NCBI RefSeq assembly: GCF_936927845.1
Contig: NZ_CAKZHV010000002.1
Location: 1 to 64,000 of the forward strand
Source: an uncultured Sphingomonas sp.
GTDB lineage: Bacteria > Pseudomonadota > Alphaproteobacteria > Sphingomonadales > Sphingomonadaceae
DNA length: 64,000 bases
Direction: 5' to 3'
The position numbers and the translations under genes are program-made. Below the pieces are notes generated by a model. That model did no database searches. It saw only the letters and a list, made by a program, of their open reading frames with translations, and was not told where the DNA came from. Shown piece after piece: positions 8,311 through 17,193 of the stretch; positions within the stretch are counted from its first letter, which is position 1; every line of letters starts with the position of its first letter.

Positions 8311-9049
8311 TTATCCTTTCCGGTTCCGGCGTGCGCCGGAGCCAGTGCGGCCGACCCTGACCATCGTCGGGGAGGAAGCCGACGTCGACAGCGCCCTTCT
8401 GGGTGACCTGATCGACGGTGTACGCCGAAGTGGTGGCAACCGCCTGGTCACCGTCGACACCGACAACGGACTGATCGCGGCTCACGCCGACCCTGACCGC
8501 GACCAGCTGATCGATCCTGCGCGTGGGAACTGGGACTTTTTCGCCGACCATCCGAGCGAGTATGCCCTCTCGAGCGCCGTCGAGAGTTTTGTGCCGACCA
8601 CGGACCAGCGGCATGCCGCATGGTTCTATGCCGCCCGGTTCGTGCTTCTCTGGCAAATCCAGGCCCTGGCCGATCAGCCCGGCGCTTCGCTTGCTCAGCT
8701 CCGGGAAGCGGTAAGAGGTCTCACGGCCGAACAGATTGCCGTTCAGGCCGGCTACGATCCCAACGGGGAGCAAGCCCGACGTTGGGCAGAGACCGTGCGC
8801 GCGACGGTTCTCAACGGGATTGACCGCGTCCGCGCCCGCGATCCGCACATGCCACTCGTGTCGGTCGGCCGATGGTTCAGCGCGCCAGATTCAGCCATCC
8901 TGTTCATCCGGGCGGGCGAGCCACTTACGACGGCTCCACGCGAGGTACATGCCGCCCTTGCGTCAATCCGCGACCACGCCATGCTGGCAAGGATCGACGT
9001 TGCCGAGGTTACGAGCCGGTGCTCCGGCCGTCGTGTGAGCGTTGCATGA
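8300..9049 (+). CDS. Hypothetical soluble protein, 249 aa
   Basis: The start is ATG 8300 (MRIDYPFRFRR), 11 bp inside the previous gene; an upstream ATG at 8264 would lengthen that overlap for no gain. The protein is mixed alpha/beta with no signal peptide or membrane segment. It has a strand-rich N-terminus (TLTIVGEEADVDS, RLVTVDTDNGLIAAH) and a helical middle. I do not recognise it. It is inside the coupled relaxase operon, so an accessory role in conjugation is possible. Confidence 0.6.
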   Translation: MRIDYPFRFRRAPEPVRPTLTIVGEEADVDSALLGDLIDGVRRSGGNRLVTVDTDNGLIAAHADPDRDQLIDPARGNWDFFADHPSEYALSSAVESFVPTTDQRHAAWFYAARFVLLWQIQALADQPGASLAQLREAVRGLTAEQIAVQAGYDPNGEQARRWAETVRATVLNGIDRVRARDPHMPLVSVGRWFSAPDSAILFIRAGEPLTTAPREVHAALASIRDHAMLARIDVAEVTSRCSGRRVSVA

Positions 9050-9513
9050 GCGGAAATCACGTCCTCCGCCACGCGGGCGATCTTGAGAGCGCGCGCTTGT
9101 CGCGCGACCACGCAGCACGGCTTCGCAGAACGGTTGCAGACCTTCGGCCTCTCGGTGCTGCCTTCCAAAGAGCGGAAGGAAAGGCATACGATCCTGCCGG
9201 CACGATTCCGGCTCTTCGTGACACACTTCAGCAGTGGATCGCCTGTCACGAGGAGACTGCCGAAGACTTGGACCGTGTCGCCAACGCTTATGAGGCTAAT
9301 GCCTCAAGTTCGCCTGACAGGGCTCTCCACCGAAGGAGCCCGCTAGCGCTGGCGCTCGGAGAGACCGCGCACAATGTGATCCTCGCGCTAGGCATCTTCG
9401 CGCTCTGCCTGATTGGCTATCGCGCTCTGCAAGCAGGTTGGGCAGCGCTTCACCCTTCAGCTGCTGCAGTCGAACGGCCAGCGACTCCGGAGGTCTCCGA
9501 TGAGCCTCGATGA
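9046..9513 (+). CDS. Hypothetical membrane-anchored helical protein, 155 aa
   Basis: ATG 9046 overlaps the upstream stop (ATGA). Residues 5-95 are charged and helical and probably a coiled coil (RHAGDLESARLSRDHAARL, then EETAEDLDRVANAYEANA). One membrane segment follows at about 110-130 (NVILALGIFALCLIGYRALQ), then a short Pro-rich tail. The family is not recognised. A longer upstream frame from 8872 is antisense-like in composition and was rejected. Confidence 0.6.
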   Translation: MSGNHVLRHAGDLESARLSRDHAARLRRTVADLRPLGAAFQRAEGKAYDPAGTIPALRDTLQQWIACHEETAEDLDRVANAYEANASSSPDRALHRRSPLALALGETAHNVILALGIFALCLIGYRALQAGWAALHPSAAAVERPATPEVSDEPR

Positions 9514-10282
9514 TCGTGACTACATGCGTGAACGATACCGCAAGCGGCAGGGTCTCGACCCTGGGCAAGTACAGTGGAATGATCAAAAGACGAGGCGTGA
9601 GTTCGCTCCCGCTGGATACGAGAAGGCGGTTCCAACCCGTGAGGTGCCCTTAGGGAGTGCCAGCTGGATCGGGAAGAATGCCGGCCTCGAAAACGGAGGA
9701 GCTTGGTTCGCCCGAAAGAATAGGGGCCACGATTACCAGCGCGGTCGATGGCGATCGCGTCGCAAGGGTCGTGACCCGATTTCACGCATACTTTTGAGCG
9801 TCTCGCTTACGGCCATCCTAGTCTGCGTCGGGATCGGCGGGCGACTTTGGCTTGCGAACCAGATGTCCGCCTTGCTTGTCGGCCGGTTCGGTAGAAGTTT
9901 TCCTGCCTCGGGATCAGTCGTTGTGCCCTCCAATCTCGACATGAAGAAGGTGCGGAGTCGCCTCACCTTGCAAGGCAGTCGCGAGAATAGTGTCGTCCAG
10001 CTGATCGATGCAGCGACAATGCGGCCTACAATGTCGGTCTATGTTCGCGCCTTCGAGCGCGTGAGCGTCGCTGCTCCAACTGGACAGTACCGCGTCCGCT
10101 TCATCCATGGAGCGGAGTGGAAGGATCCCGAAGCCTTCTTCGGAAGGAAAACCGTACAGGACGAGGTGCTGGGTATTTTGCCCTTCACGCCGTCCCTCGG
10201 GCACGTTCTCGACCTCGGGCTTGGCCCCGACAGCAATCTCGTCGTTCGCCGTCTGCCCGGTAAACCGGAGCCTCTCCAATGA
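9500..10282 (+). CDS. Bitopic membrane protein with MSLxDRxYMR N-terminus, 260 aa
   Basis: I chose ATG 9500 (MSLDDRDYMRERYR), which follows a GGAGG and matches the N-terminus of the protein at 7987. A basic cytoplasmic region of about 95 residues leads to one membrane segment (ILLSVSLTAILVCVGIGGRLWL, about 96-120). A periplasmic domain of about 130 residues follows. It has beta-type segments (TGQYRVRFIHGAEWKDP, DEVLGILPFTPSLGHVLDL). I do not recognise this domain. The gene overlaps both neighbours, so it belongs to the operon. Confidence 0.6.
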   Translation: MSLDDRDYMRERYRKRQGLDPGQVQWNDQKTRREFAPAGYEKAVPTREVPLGSASWIGKNAGLENGGAWFARKNRGHDYQRGRWRSRRKGRDPISRILLSVSLTAILVCVGIGGRLWLANQMSALLVGRFGRSFPASGSVVVPSNLDMKKVRSRLTLQGSRENSVVQLIDAATMRPTMSVYVRAFERVSVAAPTGQYRVRFIHGAEWKDPEAFFGRKTVQDEVLGILPFTPSLGHVLDLGLGPDSNLVVRRLPGKPEPLQ

Positions 10283-10575
10283 CGGCCCTTCATTCGCGCG
10301 GTCACGACCATCGTCACGCTCGATCCCGGGCCGCGCGCCGGGACGGCACAGCCACGGAGAAGTGCATGGGCCAATGGGAGTTCGAAGAAATGGGCGAGTT
10401 CGGCTCTGACGCCGACGCCGATCGCTGGGCGAGACGTAACAATCTCGCCCCACAAGACGTCCGTATCACCCGCAAGGGTGACGGCGTGGAGCTCGAGGTC
10501 CGGCGCTCGGCCCTCGGGGACAATGGCAGCCGCCACAATGACCGTCGCGACGGCCGTCGCACCGGTTTCTTCTAA
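10279..10575 (+). CDS. Hypothetical charged protein, 98 aa
   Basis: It overlaps the previous stop (ATGA). The protein is rich in Arg, His and Asp, without a signal peptide or membrane segment. Residues 30-75 (MGQWEFEEMGEF, then ADADRWARRNNLAPQDVRITRKG) look like a small alpha/beta fold with basic, disordered flanks. No family recognised. It closes the tightly overlapping series; the next gene starts 21 bp later with its own GGAAGGA site. Confidence 0.55.
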   Translation: MTALHSRGHDHRHARSRAARRDGTATEKCMGQWEFEEMGEFGSDADADRWARRNNLAPQDVRITRKGDGVELEVRRSALGDNGSRHNDRRDGRRTGFF

Positions 10576-10595
10576 GCAGGGAAGGATACACGACC

Positions 10596-10940
10596 ATGAT
10601 GCTACGACGTTTCGCTGCGCTGGGGGCTGTCGCCCTCGCAATCGGCATGCCCGCAGCGGCCAGCGCCGCTCCCGCCAGCCCCGTTCTTCTCGCCATGGCA
10701 AGCTTCGCCGGCGAGACGGGTGGCCCCGACGCTGCCAACCAAGCCAAGCTGAAGAAAGCGCATTACAAATCGCATGCGGCTACGCATGCAAAGGGCGATT
10801 GCAAGGATTGCCCCGACTGCGTCGATTGCGCCGACTGCGACGAGGCCAAGCCGGTAGTCACCGCGGCCGAGGAAGCGGCCGGAATCTGCGATCCGACAAA
10901 GCACGGCATCGCGAAGAAGGCGGGCAAGGCGGGTGCTTAA
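10596..10940 (+). CDS. Exported Cys-rich protein, 114 aa
   Basis: A clear signal peptide (residues 1-24, cleavage after ASA) shows export. The mature part contains five closely spaced Cys in CKDCPDCVDCADCDEAK, five CxxC steps in a row, preceded by HYKSHAATHAKGD and followed by one more Cys. This is an obvious metal-binding or disulfide-rich segment. I recognise no family; it is reminiscent only in a general way of small periplasmic metal-binding proteins. The 3' end overlaps the next gene by 8 bp, so the two are co-expressed. Confidence 0.65.
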   Translation: MMLRRFAALGAVALAIGMPAAASAAPASPVLLAMASFAGETGGPDAANQAKLKKAHYKSHAATHAKGDCKDCPDCVDCADCDEAKPVVTAAEEAAGICDPTKHGIAKKAGKAGA

Positions 10941-11766
10941 TCGCGCCACCCTTCTCGCTGTGACGGCCGCGCTTGCGGCCGTCACCCCTTCCACTGTTGC
11001 AGCTCAGAAGCTCGGCCAGGGCGGCACCGGCGTCGATGAGGCAACCGACCTGCCGCACTGCAGCGCTCCCCTCGGCGTTGCCGCGCTAGTGGAGCAAAAA
11101 ACGCCAAGCGCGACGGACAACCTCTCCCCGCAGCTGCAAGCGCTGATGCGCATGGCGGAGATGCAGAATGGTGGCAGCACTGCCAAGGTCGATCCGCTGC
11201 CGCTGGTCAAGTTGATGGCAGCACGGTCGGGCTGCTTTTCCGTCGCGGACAGGGGCGCGGCCTTTGACGCCTTGGAGCGCGAGCGCGCGCTCGCCGGCGG
11301 AACAGCGCGCCCGGTCACGAAGGCGGATTATCTCCTGCAAGTCCAGGTCGTATATTCCGATGCCAAGTCCCGCGAGTCAGGAGGTGGCGTAGGCGGCGTG
11401 TTCGGCGGTGCCGTCGGGCTCAAGTCAAAGACGCTTGAATCTCAGGTGCTGCTCACGCTGGTAAGCGTCGACACGGGCATCCAGGAGGCGGTCGCCAGCG
11501 GCTCGGCCCGGAAGAAGGACCTCGGCGTCGTCGGAAGCGGTCTCCTGCTGGGGCTCGGCGTTGGCGCGCTCGGGGGCACCTACGGATCCACGGACATCGG
11601 CAAGATCACCTCGCTTGCGATGCTTGATGCCTACCGCAAGCTGATCGCCGATGCGCAGCCGAGGCTACAGGCTCGATTGAAGACACCGCCGCAGGCGCCT
11701 CCTGTCGCCGGCGGTGTGGCGACGGCGCCAGCAGGGTCGATCGTCTCTGCAGCTCCCGGCAAATAG
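10933..11766 (+). CDS. CsgG-like secreted assembly protein, 277 aa
   Basis: The start is GTG 10933 with an N-terminal signal peptide (about 24 residues, ending TVAAQ). The middle and C-terminal part show features of the CsgG/HfaB family: the KADYLLQVQVVYSDAKS segment, a Gly-rich hairpin (GGGVGGVFGGAVG), a second Gly-rich segment (SGLLLGLGVGALGG), and the terminal helix of the family. CsgG forms outer-membrane pores for curli. No lipobox Cys is evident, and no curli genes are nearby, so a pore function is uncertain. It is paired with the exported Cys-rich protein upstream. Confidence 0.65.
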   Translation: MLNRATLLAVTAALAAVTPSTVAAQKLGQGGTGVDEATDLPHCSAPLGVAALVEQKTPSATDNLSPQLQALMRMAEMQNGGSTAKVDPLPLVKLMAARSGCFSVADRGAAFDALERERALAGGTARPVTKADYLLQVQVVYSDAKSRESGGGVGGVFGGAVGLKSKTLESQVLLTLVSVDTGIQEAVASGSARKKDLGVVGSGLLLGLGVGALGGTYGSTDIGKITSLAMLDAYRKLIADAQPRLQARLKTPPQAPPVAGGVATAPAGSIVSAAPGK

Positions 11767-11779
11767 GAATGGCTCGGCC

Positions 11780-12235
11780 GTGAACATGATGGATCGCTTC
11801 GGGCTCACCCGGTGCCCATACTGCTCCAACGGCATGTTGCCCTGGACGCCCGGGAAGCGGGTGCATCACTGCGAGCGGTGCCAACGGCCGCTCGCGATCT
11901 ACCGCAGCCTCTTACGCGGACGTCGGTTCCGCATCATTCCACTCTACGCCGCGGTCCACGCGACCGCGGCCATTCTTGCGCTCCTCGCGATGGCAGTCGT
12001 TCTCGCGGCCGGCGACAGTCCACGCCACATCATTGCCGCGATTGCTTTTCCTCTCGCCCTCTTCGGCGCGAGCGACGTCGCCGATGGGTATCTGTCGGTC
12101 CGGACGGGGGTGAACCGCACCCTGGGCCGGGTCCGCACTGGGCGAGGCGCGCGGGCGCTCGGGGTAGCGGCGATCCTCTTTGGCCTGGCAGGCTGCCTCG
12201 TCGCGGCGATCGGGATTATTGCGTACACCGCCTGA
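11780..12235 (+). CDS. Zinc-ribbon membrane protein, 151 aa
   Basis: Two CxxC pairs near the N-terminus (CPYC and CERC, about residues 13-37) form a zinc ribbon. Two or more hydrophobic segments follow (IIPLYAAVHATAAILALLAMAVVL; HIIAAIAFPLALFGASDV; ALGVAAILFGLAGCLVAAIGII). I chose GTG 11780, which has AGGA 11 bp upstream; ATG 11786 is possible. No named family. It is the last gene on this strand before the convergent ligase, with only 14 bp between the stops. Confidence 0.6.
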   Translation: MNMMDRFGLTRCPYCSNGMLPWTPGKRVHHCERCQRPLAIYRSLLRGRRFRIIPLYAAVHATAAILALLAMAVVLAAGDSPRHIIAAIAFPLALFGASDVADGYLSVRTGVNRTLGRVRTGRGARALGVAAILFGLAGCLVAAIGIIAYTA

Positions 12236-12249
12236 CCTTACGCGATGGG

Positions 12250-13344
12250 TCAGCGCCGGACCCCGCAAAGCTCCGTCACGTCCACCAATGAGGCGTGGCG
12301 CACCTTGTCGCTGCCTTTTAGATGACGCACGCGAACCCGCATGAGCGGCTCGATCCAGCGCGCCTTCTTGGAACGCGGCATGCCGGCCAGCGGCCGATCG
12401 CGGGTGAGCTGCTCGGCCGCGGCATAGAACACCTCCCGCGTGTCGCTCGGAAGCGTCACAGCGGCCCCGCCAGCATATTCCAGCCCGTCGGCCGTGTCCC
12501 GGGCTAGGAGGGCGGAAACCGGCTCTCCAGGCGTTGCCTCGGTGCCAACCACGACGAACTCCTCCTCCGTCCACGCCTTGATCTTGAGCCAACTCTTGGT
12601 TCGGCCGCTCTGGTAGCGAGATCCGCGCTTCTTGGAGACGATCCCCTCCAATCCCATCCCGTCAACTGCGTCGAAGAATGCTCGACCTCCGCCGCGCACG
12701 TCGGCGCTGAAATGGATCAGGCTCGAGGGGTCGAAGCCTCCAATCAACTCCTCGAGGCGCTCACGCCGCTGCTCGACGGCCAGCGACCTTAGGTTAGTGC
12801 CGTCGAGGTGCAGAATGTCGAACGCCATGAAAATCAGACGCTCGGGGGTTCGGCCGATCGCAGACCGGAGAGCGTCAAAGTCACTACGGCCGGCCTCATC
12901 CTGGACAATCACCTCGCCATCGATGATCGCCCGTCGGCAGGAGAGAGCGCCGGCAGCGGCGACCAGGGGCGGGTAGCGCTCTGACCAATCATGGCCGTTA
13001 CGCGTGAAGGCGCGGATCTCCGGCCCATCGATCACCAGTTGGGTCCGATAGCCGTCATACTTGATCTCATGGATCCAATCGTCGCCGTCCGGTGCGATCT
13101 CGACCAGCGTCGGAAGCATTGGCTCGACAAAACCAAGGGAAGGGCCGCTGCGAGCTTCCGGTGGCAACGGGTCATGGCCGGGCTCATCATGGTGGAGCAC
13201 ATCGCCAAGATTGTGGCAATCGATCGCCTGGCCGCACTCGGGGCAGGGGATAAAGTGCATCGCTTCCGGCACGTCCGGCGCGACGACGGGCAAGGCGTTC
13301 AGCTCTTCCCGGATAGAAGGCGCTCGACTTCGCTTCACCGGCAA
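12250..13344 (-). CDS. ATP-dependent DNA ligase with N-terminal zinc-finger-like segment, 364 aa
   Basis: It has the nucleotidyltransferase motif I EIKYDGYR, with K95 as the adenylated lysine, and motif DGEVIV. It also has motif IV EGIVSKKRGSRY and motif V SWLKIK, then an OB-fold. This matches the LigC/LigD ligase-domain family. The first 60 residues carry CPECG-x7-H-x6-HH, a likely zinc-binding extension not usual in that family. There is no polymerase or phosphoesterase domain and no Ku gene in the window. It lies downstream of imuA-imuB-dnaE2 on the same strand and is probably part of the same damage-response group. Confidence 0.88.
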   Translation of the reverse strand: MPVKRSRAPSIREELNALPVVAPDVPEAMHFIPCPECGQAIDCHNLGDVLHHDEPGHDPLPPEARSGPSLGFVEPMLPTLVEIAPDGDDWIHEIKYDGYRTQLVIDGPEIRAFTRNGHDWSERYPPLVAAAGALSCRRAIIDGEVIVQDEAGRSDFDALRSAIGRTPERLIFMAFDILHLDGTNLRSLAVEQRRERLEELIGGFDPSSLIHFSADVRGGGRAFFDAVDGMGLEGIVSKKRGSRYQSGRTKSWLKIKAWTEEEFVVVGTEATPGEPVSALLARDTADGLEYAGGAAVTLPSDTREVFYAAAEQLTRDRPLAGMPRSKKARWIEPLMRVRVRHLKGSDKVRHASLVDVTELCGVRR

Positions 13345-13389
13345 GAATCGTTTGCTGCGCGGAGTCGTTCCGAACCTGGGAGCAGACGC

Positions 13390-13623
13390 TCAGCGCCTGA
13401 TGATAGGAACCGGCGTAACGGTAGCATGGCCCCTGCGCCGACATGCCGTACAGCGTAGGCGCGTCACTGCACGAGTAAGGGTGTCATCTTCGCCGAAGCG
13501 GAGCAGGATCTTTTCTGCCGGCACGTTGATAGCGCGCCCGCAGGCACAGACGATCCGCATATCGGAGCGGTCGGCTGCCCATTCGCTGAGCGTATCATAG
13601 GCGAGAGGCTCCCTCGCAGTCAC
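13390..13623 (-). CDS. Small zinc-ribbon-like protein, 77 aa
   Basis: CxC (residues 26-28) and CxxC (58-61) surround a short domain (CACGRAINVPAEKILLRF, then LRCTACRRRG), which suggests a zinc ribbon. The start is GTG 13623; an internal ATG at 13560 (MRIVCACG) is equally possible. It lies between dnaE2's downstream gene and the ligase on the same strand. No family recognised. Confidence 0.5.
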   Translation of the reverse strand: MTAREPLAYDTLSEWAADRSDMRIVCACGRAINVPAEKILLRFGEDDTLTRAVTRLRCTACRRRGHATVTPVPIIRR

Positions 13624-13639
13624 TAAGCCACCCCGCCAC

Positions 13640-13927
13640 TCATCTTGGGGTCACCTCCTCGTACTTACCGGCTCGCCGAAGCTGACGAACGATGCCATTG
13701 AACGCTGCCGTAACGCCTTGAGCCCTACCGATTTCGTTCTCCTGGGCGGCAGCATCCCAAAACAGCTCAAGCGGCCATCGCTCGGGACAGTGGGGGAGCA
13801 GGCACCGCAGAGCTAGGCGTACCTCAACGCAGTCCAGCTTTGCCTCGGACGCCCGGGCGACGCCAGACCGAAGGATATGCACCGAGAGCGCGATCACGAC
13901 GCGCTGATGCCGGGGCAGGGGGCTCAT
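13640..13927 (-). CDS. Hypothetical protein after dnaE2, 95 aa
   Basis: It starts 3 bp after the dnaE2 stop and so belongs to the imu operon. The sequence (HQRVVIALSVHILRSGVARASE, then LLPHCPERWPLELFWDAAAQEN) is helical and Cys-containing with no membrane segment. I recognise no family; its constant partner may be the mutasome genes, but I cannot test this here. Confidence 0.55.
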   Translation of the reverse strand: MSPLPRHQRVVIALSVHILRSGVARASEAKLDCVEVRLALRCLLPHCPERWPLELFWDAAAQENEIGRAQGVTAAFNGIVRQLRRAGKYEEVTPR

Positions 13928-13929
13928 GG

Positions 13930-16900
13930 TCAGTGGAAGTCATGCGACTTGAACCGCACGACGTCCTCGGGGTCTCGACCCTCGGCATGGGGTGGCCAGT
14001 AGCAATTACGCGGCTCAGGACTCCATGCCTTGTCCCTCTGGTCGGGCGCACCCGGATGCTGCCCTGCGTCGCCCCGGCCTGTCCGATGCGGGAACGACAT
14101 GTCACCGACGCGGTGCAGGAGGTCGCCATGGTCGACGATGCGGTCGCAGATGACGTGGATGACCTCGCCTTCCTTCTGCACCCGTCCCTTCAGACCGACC
14201 ATAGACGCCGACATTACGGTGCGTCGCTGCGCCTCGAAGCGGTCGGGCCACAGGATTCCGTTAGCGATTCCCGTTTCGTCCTCGATAGTTATGAACAACA
14301 CACCCTTGGCCGAGCCGGGCTTCTGGCGGACCAGAATGATGCCGGCGACCTCAACGTGGCGGCCGTCGCGGACGCTGGCGAGATCCGCGCAGCGCGTCAC
14401 GCCGCGGCGGGTCAGCTCGTCGCGCACGAACGACAGTGGATGCGCGCGAAGCGACAGCTGCAGGTTGCGGTAATCCTCGATCACCTCGCGGCCGTCGGTA
14501 AGCGAGCGAAGCTGCACCTCGGGCTCGATTCCCTCCGCGCTCTGCGTCTCGCCTGCGCGATCGGCCGCGGCGAACAGCGGCAGTGGAGCCTCGCCGAGCC
14601 CCCTCACCTTCCAGAGCCCCTGCCGGCGATCGGCGCCGAAGCTGTGGAAGGCGTCGCCGTCCGCCAGCTTCTCGATCGCGGCGCGCTGCGCGCCGGAGCG
14701 GCGCCACACGTCCTCGACGCTCTCGTAGGCCGTCGTGCTGCGCGCGGAGACGATCTTTGCGCCGTCCGCGTTCGACAGCCCGCGGATCTGCCTGAGACCG
14801 AGCCGCACCGCCAGGTAGCGCCCGCGCGTCGGCTCGAGCGTGCAGTCCCAACGGCTGGCGTTAACGCAAGGAGGCCGCACCTCGACGCCATGCTCGCGCG
14901 CGTCGCGGACGATCTGCGCCGGAGCGTAGAAGCCCATCGGCTGCGCGTTCATCAGCGCGGCGCAGAACACGTCGGGATGGTGATGCTTCATCCAGCTGCT
15001 CGCGTAGGAGATCTTTGCGAAGCTGGCGGCGTGGCTCTCTGGGAAGCCGTAGGAGCCGAAGCCCTCGAGCTGGCGGAAGGTGCGCTCGGCGAACTCACGC
15101 GGGTAGCCGCGCGCAACCATGCCCTCGACCAGCTTCTCGCTGAAGTGGCTGACCCCTCCGGTGAATTTGAAGGTGGCCATGGCGCGGCGCAGCTGGTCCG
15201 CCTCGGCCGGCGTAAATCCGGCGCCGACGATCGCCACCTTCATGGCCTGCTCCTGAAACAGCGGCACGCCGAGCGTCTTCTCGAGCACGGCGCGCAGCTC
15301 CGGCCGCGGGTACTCCGGCCGCTCCAGCCCCTCACGCCGGCGCAGATACGGGTGGACCATGTCGCCCTGGATTGGGCCCGGGCGCACGATCGCGACCTGG
15401 ATGACGAGGTCGTAGAAGCGCCGCGGCTTCATGCGCGGCAGCATGCTCATCTGCGCGCGGCTCTCGATCTGGAAGGTGCCGAGCGTGTCCGCCTTCTGGA
15501 TCATGGCATAGACGTCGGGATCGTCGTCCTGCAGGTCGGCCAGCCCGACGCGGATGCCCTTGTCCTGCTCGAGCAGGTTGAAGGCGCGGTTCATGCAGCC
15601 AAGCATCCCCAAGCCGAGGACGTCGACCTTCATGAATTTGAGCGAGTCGATGTCGTCCTTGTCCCACTCGATGATCTGGCGATCTTCCATCGCCGCGGGC
15701 TCGATCGGCACCAGGTCGTCGAGGCGGTCGTGCGTCAGCACGAAGCCGCCCGGATGCTGCGACATGTGGCGCGGCACGCCGATCAGTTTGCGCGCGAGGT
15801 CGAGCGTCAACCGCAGCCGGCGATCGGCGATGTCGAGGTTCAGCTCTTCAACTTGCTTCTCGCCAACACCCTCGGCCGACCAGCCCCACACAAGGCCGGC
15901 GAGCGAGGAGGTCAGATCCTCAGGAAGCCCGAGCGCCTTGCCAACGTCGCGCACCGCGCCCCGCGCGCGGTATCGCGTCACGACCGCAGTCAGCGCGGCG
16001 CGGTCACGCCCGTAGGTCTCGTAGATCCACTGGATGATCTCCTCGCGGCGCTCATGCTCGAAGTCGACGTCGATATCGGGCGGCTCGCGCCGTTCGCCCG
16101 ACACGAAGCGCTCGAAGAGCAGCTCGTGCTTGATCGGGTCGATCGACGTGACGCCGAGGACGAAGCACACGCAGCTGTTGGCGGCCGAGCCGCGTCCCTG
16201 GCAGAGGATCCCGCGCCGGCGTGCCTCGCGCACGATCGCGTAGACGGTGAGGAAGTAGGGAGCATAGCCGAGCTCGCCGATCAGCCGCATCTCGTGCGCG
16301 ATCTGGGTGGTGTAGGCTTCGGGCACGTTGCCGCCGAACATGCGCTCGACCGCCTCGGTCGCCAGCTTCTGCAAGGCCTCCTGCGCGGTCAGCCCCTCGA
16401 TCAGACGCTCATGCGGGTATTGGTACGCCAGCTCGCCCAGGTCGAAGGTGCAGAGCTTGGCGATGTCGACGCTCGCCTGCAGCGCGTCGGGATAGGCGCG
16501 GAAGCGCCGGACCATCTCGTCCGGCGATTTCAGCGCGCGGTCGGCGTTCACCTCGCGGCGGTAGCCGAGCTCGTCGACGGTGCATTTCTCGCGCACCGCG
16601 GTCACCACGTCCTGCAGCAGCCGCGCCTCGGGCGCATGGTAGAGCACATCGCCGGTGACGACCGCGCGCACGCCGGCGCCGCCTGCTTGCCGTGCCAGCG
16701 CGTCGATGCGGACCGCGTCGCCAGGCCGACGTCGCTGGTAGAGCGCCATGTAGCCGCGGCGTCCGTAGACCGCCTTCAGGTCCTTCAGCGCCGCCAGGTT
16801 CTCCTCGTCCGCCTCATGAGGCAGCAGGATGGCGATGACGCCCTCGGACCATGGCTCGAGGTCGTGCCAGTGGAGCAGGCACGCACCCTTCCCTGCGCGC

Positions 16901-17193
16901 TTCTTGCCGACGGTGAGCAGCCGCGTGATGCGCGACCAGGCGGGACGGTCGGTCGGGTAGAGCAGCAGGCGACGGCCGCAGGACAGATCCACGCGCGTGC
17001 CCGCAATCGAGCGTACGCCGGTCGCCTTCTGCGCCTCCCACGCGCGCACGACGCCCCCGACTGTGCCGATGTCGCTGACGCCGATCGCGGGGTAGCCGAG
17101 CAGCGCCGCGGCCGCGAACAGCTCCTCAGGGCTGGACGCGCCGCGCAGCAGCGAGAAGTGGGTGAGCACCTGCAGCTCGACATAGTGGGTCAT
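13930..17193 (-). CDS. dnaE2: Error-prone DNA polymerase DnaE2 (ImuC)
   Basis: This is a C-family polymerase used in SOS translesion synthesis with ImuA and ImuB. The N-terminal PHP domain begins YVELQVLTHFSLLRGASSPEEL, as in DnaE2. The palm shows PDIDVDF near residue 360 and DVLGLGML near 515, which carry the catalytic Asp residues. Its 1087 aa match the DnaE2 length. I chose ATG 17193 because it overlaps the imuB stop (ATGA); an upstream ATG at 17214 adds seven residues. It also lacks the clamp- and tau-binding tail of replicative DnaE1. Transcription should depend on the LexA box at 19670. Confidence 0.95.
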   Translation of the reverse strand: MTHYVELQVLTHFSLLRGASSPEELFAAAALLGYPAIGVSDIGTVGGVVRAWEAQKATGVRSIAGTRVDLSCGRRLLLYPTDRPAWSRITRLLTVGKKRAGKGACLLHWHDLEPWSEGVIAILLPHEADEENLAALKDLKAVYGRRGYMALYQRRRPGDAVRIDALARQAGGAGVRAVVTGDVLYHAPEARLLQDVVTAVREKCTVDELGYRREVNADRALKSPDEMVRRFRAYPDALQASVDIAKLCTFDLGELAYQYPHERLIEGLTAQEALQKLATEAVERMFGGNVPEAYTTQIAHEMRLIGELGYAPYFLTVYAIVREARRRGILCQGRGSAANSCVCFVLGVTSIDPIKHELLFERFVSGERREPPDIDVDFEHERREEIIQWIYETYGRDRAALTAVVTRYRARGAVRDVGKALGLPEDLTSSLAGLVWGWSAEGVGEKQVEELNLDIADRRLRLTLDLARKLIGVPRHMSQHPGGFVLTHDRLDDLVPIEPAAMEDRQIIEWDKDDIDSLKFMKVDVLGLGMLGCMNRAFNLLEQDKGIRVGLADLQDDDPDVYAMIQKADTLGTFQIESRAQMSMLPRMKPRRFYDLVIQVAIVRPGPIQGDMVHPYLRRREGLERPEYPRPELRAVLEKTLGVPLFQEQAMKVAIVGAGFTPAEADQLRRAMATFKFTGGVSHFSEKLVEGMVARGYPREFAERTFRQLEGFGSYGFPESHAASFAKISYASSWMKHHHPDVFCAALMNAQPMGFYAPAQIVRDAREHGVEVRPPCVNASRWDCTLEPTRGRYLAVRLGLRQIRGLSNADGAKIVSARSTTAYESVEDVWRRSGAQRAAIEKLADGDAFHSFGADRRQGLWKVRGLGEAPLPLFAAADRAGETQSAEGIEPEVQLRSLTDGREVIEDYRNLQLSLRAHPLSFVRDELTRRGVTRCADLASVRDGRHVEVAGIILVRQKPGSAKGVLFITIEDETGIANGILWPDRFEAQRRTVMSASMVGLKGRVQKEGEVIHVICDRIVDHGDLLHRVGDMSFPHRTGRGDAGQHPGAPDQRDKAWSPEPRNCYWPPHAEGRDPEDVVRFKSHDFH

